Positions 40,096-48,503 of a stretch of DNA of 50,913 nucleotides are shown one piece after another. The notes beneath the pieces are model-generated. The model searched no databases. It was not told the DNA's origin and saw only the letters and a program-made list of their open reading frames with translations. This stretch comes from JAHELQ01 sp965603365 (GTDB taxonomy: Bacteria; Acidobacteriota; Aminicenantia; UBA2199). The position numbers and the translations under genes are program-made. The DNA lies in contig CBFDCR010000037.1 in NCBI GenBank assembly GCA_965603365.1, positions 1 through 50,913 on the forward strand, written 5' to 3'. Every line of letters begins with the position of its first letter. Position 1 is the stretch's first letter.

Positions 40096-41859
40096 CGCGG
40101 CAGGAAACGTTATAATGAAGCGGGTGCCGATTCCCAATTCACTTTCCAGCTCGATCCTGGCACCATGTTGGTGAAGGATGGAATCGGTAATGGCTAATCC
40201 CAGCCCTGAGCCTTTTCCGGAACTCTTGGTGGTGAAGAAGGGATCGAAGATCTGCTTCTGCATCTCCCGGGGGATGCCCGCTCCGTTATCCTGCACGGCA
40301 ACGGTGACCTTATCCTCGTGGGCATAGGTTTCGATTTTGAGCGAAGATTCCCGCTCGTCACCTTTGTTGTCCATGGCGTCCATGCAGTTGATAACCAGGT
40401 TCAGAAATACCTGTTTTAAGCAGTTGGCATCCCCGATGATAGGGGGAATACCTTCTGTTTTGTCAAACGTCCACTGAATTTCCTTCATCTGGAGCTGATG
40501 CTCCGCCAATTTAATCGTCTCTTCAATCACCCGGTTGAGGGATACCGGATTCATCTCGTAATCGCCGGAACGGGAAAAAGAACTGAATTTATGCAGGATT
40601 TGTTTCAGTCTGTCGAGCTCCTCTCGAATCGTTTCCAGATACCTTTTCTGGTCAGCCGACAATTCATCCATGAGTAATAAGTCGGTGAAGCCAAAGATGG
40701 AGGACAATGGCTGGCCGACTTCATGGACGATACCGGCAGCCATCTGGCCCATGGTACTCATCTTGGCCGCCTGGACCAGTAATTTCTGCCCCTCCTTCAG
40801 TTTCTTGCTCATTTCATTGAAGGATTGAGCCAGCATTTCGAATTCATCCCCGCTCTTGATGTCTACCCGGCTGTCAAATTCCCGGTTGGCGATTTTCCGG
40901 GTGCTGGATTGCAGGATCTTGATGGGCACCAGGCTCTTTTTAATCAGCATGATGCTCAACAGGGCCACGATCAAGAAAGTCAGCAGCATCAATTGCAGGA
41001 AGGTATTTTTAAAGTTTGTCACCGGTTTATAGATGGAGGGTTTCGCCTGGCTCAAGATAACGAACATCTGGGTGGAAAACCGGTGTTTGATAAAGAGCCA
41101 CCAATAACTGGATACATAATCGACGCCGTTGTTTCGGCTTTCAAATTTTCCGGAGGTGGGGGATTTTTGAATGATGTCGCGGATCTTTCCCTCCATTTTA
41201 AATTCGGGGAGGGAAGATATCAGGAAGCTGTTGCCCTCCTGGTAGACCACCATCTCAATCTCCGGCGGCAGTGAGTTGTTACTGCCCAGGCTCCAGAGGT
41301 AGACGGGGTCCACTTCGCCGATCAACAACAGCCCGGCTGGATTGTCGGCTTTAACCGGGTGGTACAGGAAAATGGAGTGAGGTTTGGCGGAAACGGGCCT
41401 TACCTTGAGCAATGTCCGTCCCGACAGGATATGTCGGCGATCTTGCAGAGTCAATGACGGCGGTTTTTTAATATCGTTTAAGATGGGCTTTTTATTGTTG
41501 TACTCGTCAAAAGTGACCAGGCTGACAAAACGGCTGGTGGATTCTTTATTCGGGTCATAGGGCTGGGTCTCGATGCTGTCGATTTTGCCTTCCCGGATTT
41601 TGGAGGCGATCATCTCCATCTCGGTTTCCAGGAACAGGAGATGTTCGTAGATCTCAAGGCCCTTATCCTTACTGGCTCTATTCAGCCGGCTGGTGGCCTG
41701 GTAGTAGAGTTGGTCGCTGACCACAATGTAGGTAATGGCCGACAGGGTGAGAAAGGGCACCATGGTACAGAAAATAAACAGGCCGAATATGCGGCGGGCC
41801 ATCTTGCTTTTGAAGAGATCTCGATCGATTTTAAAATGTCTTGTCTTTTCTTTTGTCAT
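40057..41859 (-). CDS. membrane sensor histidine kinase (HAMP, NtrB/AtoS-like)
   Basis: 600 residues. The first membrane segment (IFGLFIFCTMVPFLTLSAITY) and second (LMLLTFLIVALLSIMLI) enclose a 240-residue extracytoplasmic sensor. A HAMP linker follows (RKIANREFDSRVDIKSGDEF), then the dimerisation helix with H379 in GIVHEVGQPLSS. The ATP-binding lobe has an N-box NLVINCMDAMDN, DNGAGIP and FFTTKSSGKGSGLGLAI. No response regulator is adjacent in the window, so its partner is unknown. The gene ends inside the 3' end of lnt. Confidence 0.93.
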   Translation of the reverse strand: MTKEKTRHFKIDRDLFKSKMARRIFGLFIFCTMVPFLTLSAITYIVVSDQLYYQATSRLNRASKDKGLEIYEHLLFLETEMEMIASKIREGKIDSIETQPYDPNKESTSRFVSLVTFDEYNNKKPILNDIKKPPSLTLQDRRHILSGRTLLKVRPVSAKPHSIFLYHPVKADNPAGLLLIGEVDPVYLWSLGSNNSLPPEIEMVVYQEGNSFLISSLPEFKMEGKIRDIIQKSPTSGKFESRNNGVDYVSSYWWLFIKHRFSTQMFVILSQAKPSIYKPVTNFKNTFLQLMLLTFLIVALLSIMLIKKSLVPIKILQSSTRKIANREFDSRVDIKSGDEFEMLAQSFNEMSKKLKEGQKLLVQAAKMSTMGQMAAGIVHEVGQPLSSIFGFTDLLLMDELSADQKRYLETIREELDRLKQILHKFSSFSRSGDYEMNPVSLNRVIEETIKLAEHQLQMKEIQWTFDKTEGIPPIIGDANCLKQVFLNLVINCMDAMDNKGDERESSLKIETYAHEDKVTVAVQDNGAGIPREMQKQIFDPFFTTKSSGKGSGLGLAITDSILHQHGARIELESELGIGTRFIITFPAASFLAADGAPSKI

Positions 41860-41886
41860 TTTATCTAAATGTTTAATATTCAGTCG

Positions 41887-42408
41887 CTAATACTCTTTGC
41901 CCAGGCCGATAAAGGCACCGTCATTGGCCCGGACAATATCGTCGTAACTCACCTGGGCTGTCAGGGGAGAGGCGGTTTTACCGTCTGCTCCCATGCTGTA
42001 GAGGTCATAGTCGCTATTTAGGGGCACCAGGAACCGGTCCTTACGCATTTTTCCTTTGTTTTTTCCTTTGATGGTGGAAAAATTGAGATATTGGTAGGGA
42101 TTGCCCCAGGGGTCCAGGTAATTTCCCCGGCCGATATCGGCCAGGGTCCCGGGCGGTTTCCCATGGTCGATCTGGTAAAGCAGGATCTCTTTTTCCAGCA
42201 ATTCGATATCGGCGATGGCCAGACCGATTTTTGCCTTATTTTTATAATTTAAAAAACGGGGCACGGCAATGGAGACCAATGTGCCAATAATGGCCATCAC
42301 GATGATCAATTCGATCACCGACAGGCCGAGGCAGGACTTCCTTCTCTTCCTGGCCACCAACAACAGGGCTCGCCAGCAAGAATGTTTGCCCGGATCTCTT
42401 TTGCCCAT
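41887..42408 (-). CDS. type II secretion/type IV pilin-like pseudopilin (GspG-like)
   Basis: 173 residues from the ATG at 42408. A GTG at 42357 would give an 11-residue leader (ARKRRKSCLG), more usual for prepilins, so the true start may be there. The prepilin peptidase site is G-LSVIELIIVMAIIGTLVS with the conserved Glu at +5 and Leu instead of Phe at +1. The C-terminal part has the major-pseudopilin pattern YLDPWGNPYQYL and DYDLYSMGADGK. It would be N-methylated and assembled into a pseudopilus. No other secretion gene is next to it. Confidence 0.85.
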   Translation of the reverse strand: MGKRDPGKHSCWRALLLVARKRRKSCLGLSVIELIIVMAIIGTLVSIAVPRFLNYKNKAKIGLAIADIELLEKEILLYQIDHGKPPGTLADIGRGNYLDPWGNPYQYLNFSTIKGKNKGKMRKDRFLVPLNSDYDLYSMGADGKTASPLTAQVSYDDIVRANDGAFIGLGKEY

Positions 42409-42558
42409 TTGGTCATATTGTATAAAAAATAATCACTAATGTAAATAAAAATCCTTAGAAATTCTTTTGGTATTCCTTTTGCAATTTTTCATGTTGCAAT
42501 GGGGGCGGTTTTGAGGGAAAATATGGTCACAAAATCGGCTTTTATTTGTTTAAAGGAT

Positions 42559-42642
42559 ATGAGCTTTCAGGCATTGTATGATCTGTACTTCGGCCGGATC
42601 TATGCCTTTGTCTACAGTCTGGTGGGCAAAAGTCGATCTTGA
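42559..42642 (+). pseudogene. N-terminal remnant of an ECF sigma factor
   Basis: AAAGGAT then an ATG encoding MSFQALYDLYFGRIYAFVYS, then LVGKSRS and a stop (27 residues). It matches the start of sigma-70 region 2 (FxxLYxxYFxRIYxFVYxLVG), after which similarity stops. Bases 42643-43061 downstream hold no recognisable gene; they contain a short direct repeat ACTCTGGACGTCA (around 42934 and 42954). The gene was probably truncated by deletion. Confidence 0.5.
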
Positions 42643-43061
42643 CGGGTTTGAGCCCATCCAGAAACCCCGAATATTTGTGTCCAGGGAGGGGGCCCATTGC
42701 CTGTGGGCGAAAGGAGGTGCGGATTCATCCTCAATTATGCCGAAAAAGAGAGGCCCTATGCCCGGATGAAGCGGCTGAATACCCCCCACTTCCTCTGTCT
42801 GGCTTCCCGCTAATTCTCTTAATTCTTTGGGCTTAACACTATCTTTTTTCTCTCTTTTTAAAAGTAGACATTGTATGTCCTCCGTTTTGTCACTTTAACC
42901 TACAAGTTTGTAACTTTTTGCCGCAGATCTATGACTCTGGACGTCAACCCTGACACTCTGGACGTCACCGATAACACGCCGGGCTGCACCTTTATCAATT
43001 CGGCTCACGCCGGTTCATCGGTGTCTCCCTCACTCCTATCGAAGAGGAGGCACACAACCGC

Positions 43062-43630
43062 ATGAAAGTCATCGATACCCATTCGTATTCCACCTACTCT
43101 TTTTTTGATGAAACACCCATTCAGATCAATACAGGGAGAAATCTCTCCCAAAAGGCGCTGTACATGAGTTTAACCTGAACCCCAAATTCGGCATCGATAA
43201 AGGCAGCGGCAGAATGCTCATCTCTTTCGTCTATCCCCACAACCCGGTTGATTTTTTTATCTATTCGGTGGATGGGAAATACCTGGATCAATTTCAATAT
43301 GAAATAGAGAAGCAGTACACATTCCCGTCCCATTTCCTGGATTTCCCGGTTAACCACCCGTCGGTCGCCCATGTACCTTTGATTGGATCGATCCTTGTTT
43401 ACAAGGGTCACTTTGTCGTTTTTTTAACGAAATTGAAATATTGAAAGAAATTCGGCGAGATCGTGGGCTGTGATTGTCTCATCTTCGATGGTAAAACCAA
43501 AAGTCCCAAAGTCAGGCTTCCGGTTGATAAAAATCTGAACCCGTTTTTCATCTCGGACGACGGTTATCTATTGGCCAGTAAAAGTCACGATGAAACGGAA
43601 AGGTTATATATCTATAAATTAGATTTTTAG
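43062..43630 (+). pseudogene. broken 6-bladed beta-propeller protein gene
   Basis: Three pieces can be stitched. Frame 1 begins at the ATG at 43062 (MKVIDTHSYSTYSFFDETP). From about 43166 the frame shifts to FNLNPKFGIDKGSGRMLISF, then VDFFIYSVDGKYLDQF. After an in-frame TGA at 43442 the same frame continues as FGEIVGCDCLIFDGKTKS and DGYLLASKSHDETERLYIYKL to the TAG at 43628. The repeated DG...L..Y.L blade motifs fit the 6-bladed propeller families common in some uncultivated phyla. One frameshift and one nonsense codon show decay. Bases 43631-43818 hold nothing else. Confidence 0.5.
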
Positions 43631-43821
43631 AGTACCGGGGACGCTTAACTACTACATCCCTTATTTCAATGGTAGTTGAAGGTGATGTTGGGCTGGGCGG
43701 AGAGATATGGGGAGTAAAAAAAATCCGGAGGAACTGAAACCAAATGGGTTGCCTTTAAGTATAATACATATATAAACGGAACCGATGAGGAGGTTGAATC
43801 CAGGTGAAGGAGACGTGATTG

Positions 43822-46455
43822 ATGAAGAGAGTCGTTGTGTTGTTTTTGATGGGCCTGACGGTGCCCTGGTTGATATTGGCAGAGACAGAGATTATTCAGA
43901 AAAAGGTGTATGTCACCCACAGGGTGAATCCCCGCCCGCCGGTGATTGACGGCAAACTGGATGACCCGGCGTGGGACAGGGTGGAGTGGGCAGGAGATTT
44001 TGTTCAGCGGGAACCTTACGAGGGCCAAAAACCTTCCCAGGAGACGGCTTTTAAGATTTTATATGATGATAAAAATTTCTATGTCGGTATCCGGGCCTAC
44101 GATACCGAGCCGGACAAAATTGTTCGTCGGCTGACCCGGCGGGATTCCTTTGACGGTGACTGGGTGGAGATTAATATCGACAGCTATTTTGACCGGCGTA
44201 CGGCCTTCTCATTTACCGTCAATGCCGCCGGCGTCAAGGGGGACGAATTTATATCCAATAACGGCGACCGCTGGGATACCACCTGGGACCCCATCTGGTA
44301 TACGAAGACTGCCATCGATGGACTGGGCTGGACCGCCGAGATGAAAATCCCCTTAGAGCAACTGCGCTACGGCAATAAGGTGAGACATACCTGGGGGATC
44401 CAGTTTACCCGCCGGTTTTTTCGCAAACAGGAACGGTCTGTCTGGCAATTTATTCCCAAAGACGCCCCCGGCTGGGTCCATCTGTTTGGCGAACTGCACG
44501 GTATCGAAGGCATCAAGGCACAGCGCCAGTTCGACCTGTTTCCCTATGTGGTGGCCCAGCATCAACGTTCGGAGAAAGCAGAGGGGAATCCCTTTGCACC
44601 GGGCCATCTGAACCGGTTGAAGGCTGGCCTGGATGGAAAAATCGGCCTCACCAGCGATCTGATTCTGGATTTCACCGTGAATCCCGATTTCGGCCAGGTG
44701 GAGGCAGACCCATCGGAGATTAACCTCACCGCCTTTGAGACCTATTTCCATGAAAAGAGACCCTTTTTTATCGAGAGTCGAAACATCACCGATTTTCAGA
44801 TCAGCGGTGGAGACGGCTCTTTTTCCCTGGACAATCTCTTTTACTCCCGTCGTATCGGCCGGATTCCCCATTATGATCCCGAGACCGGCGACGAGGAATA
44901 TGTGGATATGCCGGAAAACACCTCGATTATTGCGGCCTTTAAACTCACCGGTAAAACCAGGAAGGGCTTATCTATCGGTGTCCTGGATGCCATCACCGCC
45001 AGAGAGAAGGCAGAGATCGACTACCTGGGGGAACGGCGTCGTGAAGCGGTGGAACCGCTGACCAACTACTTTGGCCTGCGCTTGCAGAAGGATTATCGTA
45101 AGGGAAATACGATATTGGGCGGCATGTTTACTGCCACCAACCGGGACATCCGGGACCCGCAGCTCGACTTTCTCCATCGGGCTGCCTATACCGGCGGCGT
45201 CGACTTTTCCCACCGCTGGAAGAACCGGGACTATCATTTTTCCGTTAAGACGGTATTTAGTTATGTACAGGGTGAGCCGGCGGCGATCCTGGAGACCCAG
45301 ACCTCTTCCCTTCGCTATTTTCAACGTCCCGATGCCGATCATGTGGAGCTGGACCCGAACCGGACATCCCTTTTCGGCCACGGCGGTACGATCGAAGTCG
45401 CCAAATTCGGGGGCGGCCACTTTCGCTATTCCACCGGGATTACCTGGCGTTCGCCGGGACTGGCGTTGAACGACATGGGTTACCTGCGGGAGGCCGATAA
45501 AATTATGCAGTGGGTTTGGGTGGGCTACCGGGTCTGGAAACCCTTCGGTATCTTCCGGCAATTTAATCTCAACCTGAATCAATACCAGGGTTGGGATTTT
45601 GGCGGCAGCCATATCTTCAAAGGGGGCAATATTAATTTTAACGGCCAGTTTAAAAACTATTGGGGCTTCGGTTCGGGCATCGAGCGGGAAGGCGAGTCCT
45701 TCTCCAACAGCGCCCTGCGGGGCGGCCCTGCCTTGAGATGGCCCGGCGGCTGGGATCACTGGTTCGACATCGATTCCGACCACCGGAAAAAGATTCGCTT
45801 CAATTTTGGCGGCTTCAACGCCTGGGGAGACTACGGTGTGAGGCGGGTAACGGAATTCTGGGGCGGTATCACGTTTCAGCCCAGCAGTGCCTTGTCTCTA
45901 TCGCTGTTTCCCTCTTACTCGGTTTCCAGAAGAAAACTGCAGTACGTGGAGACGGTGGATTTTGCCGGTGAGGACCGCTACCTTTTTGGACGCATCGACC
46001 AGAAAACCGCGGCCGTGACCATTCGCCTGAATTTCAGCATCACCCCCGACCTCTCCATCCAGTTTTACGGTCAACCCTTTATCTCTGCCGGAAAATACTC
46101 CCATTTGAAGCGCATTACCCAACCCCGAGCCGATGCCTTTAACGACCGCTTTCATATTTTTGAGGGCGGTGAAATCCACTATGATTCGGAAGAGAACCGG
46201 TATGACATCGACGAGGATGTGGACGGTTCCTTTGATTACGGCTTTGAAAATCCCGACTTCATTTTTTTTCAATTTCGCTCCAACCTGGTCGTCCGCTGGG
46301 AGTATACCCCCGGTTCCGTTCTTTACCTGGTCTGGTCCCAGAATCGAGCCGATACCGATTCCACCGGAATTTTCTCTTTTGCCGACGACCTCCGCGACCT
46401 CTTCCGCGTCTATCCCACCGACGTCTTCCTCCTCAAATTTACCCACCGCTTTTAA
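43822..46455 (+). CDS. DUF5916 outer-membrane protein with N-terminal CBM9-like domain
   Basis: 877 residues from the ATG at 43822; a TTG one codon earlier is less likely, and AGGAG lies upstream. A signal peptide (VVVLFLMGLTVPWLILA) is followed by a family 9 carbohydrate-binding-like domain (PPVIDGKLDDPAWDRVEWAG, NFYVGIRAYD, FSFTVNAAGVKGDEF). The DUF5916 beta-barrel-like region follows (DFTVNPDFGQVEADPSEINL, FFIESRNI), with many alternating aromatic strands and a terminal Phe (LLKFTHRF), the outer-membrane assembly signal. The family's function is unknown; it is often near TonB-dependent systems. It is GC-rich like the neighbouring housekeeping genes. Confidence 0.88.
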   Translation: MKRVVVLFLMGLTVPWLILAETEIIQKKVYVTHRVNPRPPVIDGKLDDPAWDRVEWAGDFVQREPYEGQKPSQETAFKILYDDKNFYVGIRAYDTEPDKIVRRLTRRDSFDGDWVEINIDSYFDRRTAFSFTVNAAGVKGDEFISNNGDRWDTTWDPIWYTKTAIDGLGWTAEMKIPLEQLRYGNKVRHTWGIQFTRRFFRKQERSVWQFIPKDAPGWVHLFGELHGIEGIKAQRQFDLFPYVVAQHQRSEKAEGNPFAPGHLNRLKAGLDGKIGLTSDLILDFTVNPDFGQVEADPSEINLTAFETYFHEKRPFFIESRNITDFQISGGDGSFSLDNLFYSRRIGRIPHYDPETGDEEYVDMPENTSIIAAFKLTGKTRKGLSIGVLDAITAREKAEIDYLGERRREAVEPLTNYFGLRLQKDYRKGNTILGGMFTATNRDIRDPQLDFLHRAAYTGGVDFSHRWKNRDYHFSVKTVFSYVQGEPAAILETQTSSLRYFQRPDADHVELDPNRTSLFGHGGTIEVAKFGGGHFRYSTGITWRSPGLALNDMGYLREADKIMQWVWVGYRVWKPFGIFRQFNLNLNQYQGWDFGGSHIFKGGNINFNGQFKNYWGFGSGIEREGESFSNSALRGGPALRWPGGWDHWFDIDSDHRKKIRFNFGGFNAWGDYGVRRVTEFWGGITFQPSSALSLSLFPSYSVSRRKLQYVETVDFAGEDRYLFGRIDQKTAAVTIRLNFSITPDLSIQFYGQPFISAGKYSHLKRITQPRADAFNDRFHIFEGGEIHYDSEENRYDIDEDVDGSFDYGFENPDFIFFQFRSNLVVRWEYTPGSVLYLVWSQNRADTDSTGIFSFADDLRDLFRVYPTDVFLLKFTHRF

Positions 46456-46517
46456 CAAAAAACCAGGATCAGCAACATGGTCACGAGCGAATTGATTGGG
46501 TGGGGAGGGGGTGGGTT

Positions 46518-47831
46518 CTAAAATTTTACCTGCAGTAATTTAAGGATGATATCTTTGACATCGAAGATAGTCATCTGGGCCGGAATATATTCAGGGCGGG
46601 TGGTGAAAAAGAAGGCGTTATCTTGAAGGTGCATGCCGGTCAGGTGAGAATGGCCGAATTCCCGGTTTTTTTGTAAACCGCCCTTTAAATCAAAGCCATG
46701 GTGGGACAGTAGTACAATATCCGCTGCCCGGGACAAAAAACGTTCGCCGTAGATCTCTTCTTTAAAAAAGACCCGTTTAATCACCCTTTTACCGTCTATT
46801 TCATACTCTTCAAAGAGTTGTTTGATATCCTCCCGGACCCGCGTGTAATCACCGTGCTCCACCCTACCCCTTGGGTACTTATCCTTCAAATGAATAAAAA
46901 TCCTGGAGGGATCGACGGCGAATGCCAATGAGCGATCATCTATAGCGGTCAAAGAATCGGCTTTACCGGGTGGAACCTGGAGATCAAAAAACCCGGCTGC
47001 CTTCAATATAGGATTTAAATAGACTTCCCGTTCGACCGGGCCAAAGCCGTGGTCCGACAGAAGTATGATCTCGAATTCCTCCTTGCCCCTCATACGGCTG
47101 TACAGATCCCCAATCACTTCATCAACCTGCCGGTAAAAGTTCAAAAAATCCTGGTGAAAGGGGTGGCACTTGTCGGCTAAGGCATCGTACAAAAAGTGGT
47201 GAAGCCGGTCGGTTCCGGTGACGGTCAACATAAAACAATCCCACTGCTGGTTTTGCCAAAAGAAGTCTGCCACCTCTGCCCTTACCTTGAGCGTATAATG
47301 AAGATCGGCTAAAAATTCCGCTTTTTTACTTCTCCCCAGCTCGGCATCCACGTCCACCTTGTAGCCCATTTTTTTTATTAGAGGATAATAAGTAAAAGGA
47401 TATACGGATCTTTTCAAATCGAGGGATACGAAACCCGAAATCAGGATACCGGGTATCTCTCTGACCGGGAAGGTGCCGGGAAGATTAATCACAACAGAGC
47501 GCTTTCCCTTCTCTCCCAATTGATCGAAAAAAGCGGGGGCGGCCAGATCCCTGAAATTGGGATACCTGTACTCATATTGCCCCTCTTTCAGATCCACAAA
47601 CCCAAAAATGCCGTGATGGCCGGAATCGGTTCCGGTCATAAAACTGGACCAGGACACCGAAGATATTTCCGGCAATGAAACGCTCATGGGCACCAATTTG
47701 CCTTGAGTTAGGATCTCTTTTAAGTGGGGCATTAATGGCGGTTCGGAGGTGAAAGACCGGATCAATCCGTAGGGAACCCCGTCCAGTCCGATAATCAACA
47801 GTTTCTTATCCCTTTTTTTCAACCAGGACAT
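46518..47831 (-). CDS. alkaline phosphatase superfamily (type I phosphodiesterase/nucleotide pyrophosphatase) protein
   Basis: 437 residues. The metal-binding start LLIIGLDGVPYGLI (Asp ligand), the nucleophile region SSVSWSSFMTGTDSGHHGIFGF, the VTGTDRLHHFLYDAL ligand segment (Asp, His, His) and LLSDHGFGPV with a later HSHLTGMH together give the two-metal site of this superfamily. No signal peptide is seen, so it is probably cytosolic. It follows a NusG-like gene on the same strand, a pairing seen upstream of polysaccharide or export loci, but no such locus follows here. The substrate is unknown. Confidence 0.87.
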   Translation of the reverse strand: MSWLKKRDKKLLIIGLDGVPYGLIRSFTSEPPLMPHLKEILTQGKLVPMSVSLPEISSVSWSSFMTGTDSGHHGIFGFVDLKEGQYEYRYPNFRDLAAPAFFDQLGEKGKRSVVINLPGTFPVREIPGILISGFVSLDLKRSVYPFTYYPLIKKMGYKVDVDAELGRSKKAEFLADLHYTLKVRAEVADFFWQNQQWDCFMLTVTGTDRLHHFLYDALADKCHPFHQDFLNFYRQVDEVIGDLYSRMRGKEEFEIILLSDHGFGPVEREVYLNPILKAAGFFDLQVPPGKADSLTAIDDRSLAFAVDPSRIFIHLKDKYPRGRVEHGDYTRVREDIKQLFEEYEIDGKRVIKRVFFKEEIYGERFLSRAADIVLLSHHGFDLKGGLQKNREFGHSHLTGMHLQDNAFFFTTRPEYIPAQMTIFDVKDIILKLLQVKF

Positions 47832-47923
47832 ATTTATTTTAACTCCTTTTTGGTGTTGTTTCCCATTGAAACATAAAACTTTAATTTCCAGAATCTATCA
47901 AAGAAAGCAAATGGATGGATCTA

Positions 47924-48439
47924 TTATTTGTTGACTATTAAATATTTTTTCGGAATAATCAGTTTACTGGAGAATTTGACGTTGGTCAGCAGAATAATGG
48001 CCCGCTCCCGGTCGGGGAGCTCCTCGTAAAATATTCCTTCCCAGCCGTCGAATTCACCTTCGTCAATGAGTATTCTGTCTCCTTTTTTGAACCGTTCTTC
48101 TTTTCTTTTTAACTGTACAATTCCGTTGTGCTCTCTCGATTTTATGCTCTTAATCCGATTGCCATCGATGGTCCATAAACACTCGTTACTGCCCAGCACC
48201 GATTTAACTCCCCTCGTATATCTGACTTTGTGGTAAAAATCTTTTATAGAGAATTGGGCAAAGAGGTAACCACTGAAGAGAGGAGATATCACATTGACTT
48301 TCTCCTTATTCTTTTTAACCTTTTTAAAATAGAGGGGCAGATAAACTCGAACGCCCAGGGTTCCTAAATTCTTTTCCGCAATAAACTCCTGCTTGGGCTT
48401 CGAATGAATTATAAACCATGACTCACTTGGCTTCTCCAT
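47924..48439 (-). CDS. NusG paralogue (RfaH/UpxY/LoaP-like antiterminator)
   Basis: 171 residues. The NGN domain starts SWFIIHSKPKQEFIAEKNL, and its core strand is SPLFSGYLFAQF. The KOW domain near the end is KKGDRILIDEGEFDGWEGIF. Housekeeping NusG is usually beside the secE and rplK genes, absent here, so this is a specialised paralogue that lets RNA polymerase read through a long operon. The 92-bp gap to the phosphodiesterase gene is short, so that gene is the nearest possible target. Large biosynthetic operons such as the one at the left could be another target, in trans. Confidence 0.85.
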   Translation of the reverse strand: MEKPSESWFIIHSKPKQEFIAEKNLGTLGVRVYLPLYFKKVKKNKEKVNVISPLFSGYLFAQFSIKDFYHKVRYTRGVKSVLGSNECLWTIDGNRIKSIKSREHNGIVQLKRKEERFKKGDRILIDEGEFDGWEGIFYEELPDRERAIILLTNVKFSSKLIIPKKYLIVNK

Positions 48440-48503
48440 AATGGTTGAATTTTAAATGAATTCAGTCAAAAAGTCAATTGGAGAAATCTGTTTGAGCCCG
48501 TTT

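Noticed and set aside
40825..41274. 149-codon plus-strand frame inside the histidine kinase gene
   Set aside because: Lies wholly antisense to the HAMP/sensor region of a well-supported kinase.
42871..43065. 64-codon plus-strand frame
   Set aside because: No motif or ribosome binding site; contains a short direct repeat and lies in a decayed region.
44968..45783. 271-codon minus-strand frame inside the DUF5916 gene
   Set aside because: Shadow of a GC-rich coding strand; it lacks motifs and a ribosome binding site, while the plus strand has clear domains.
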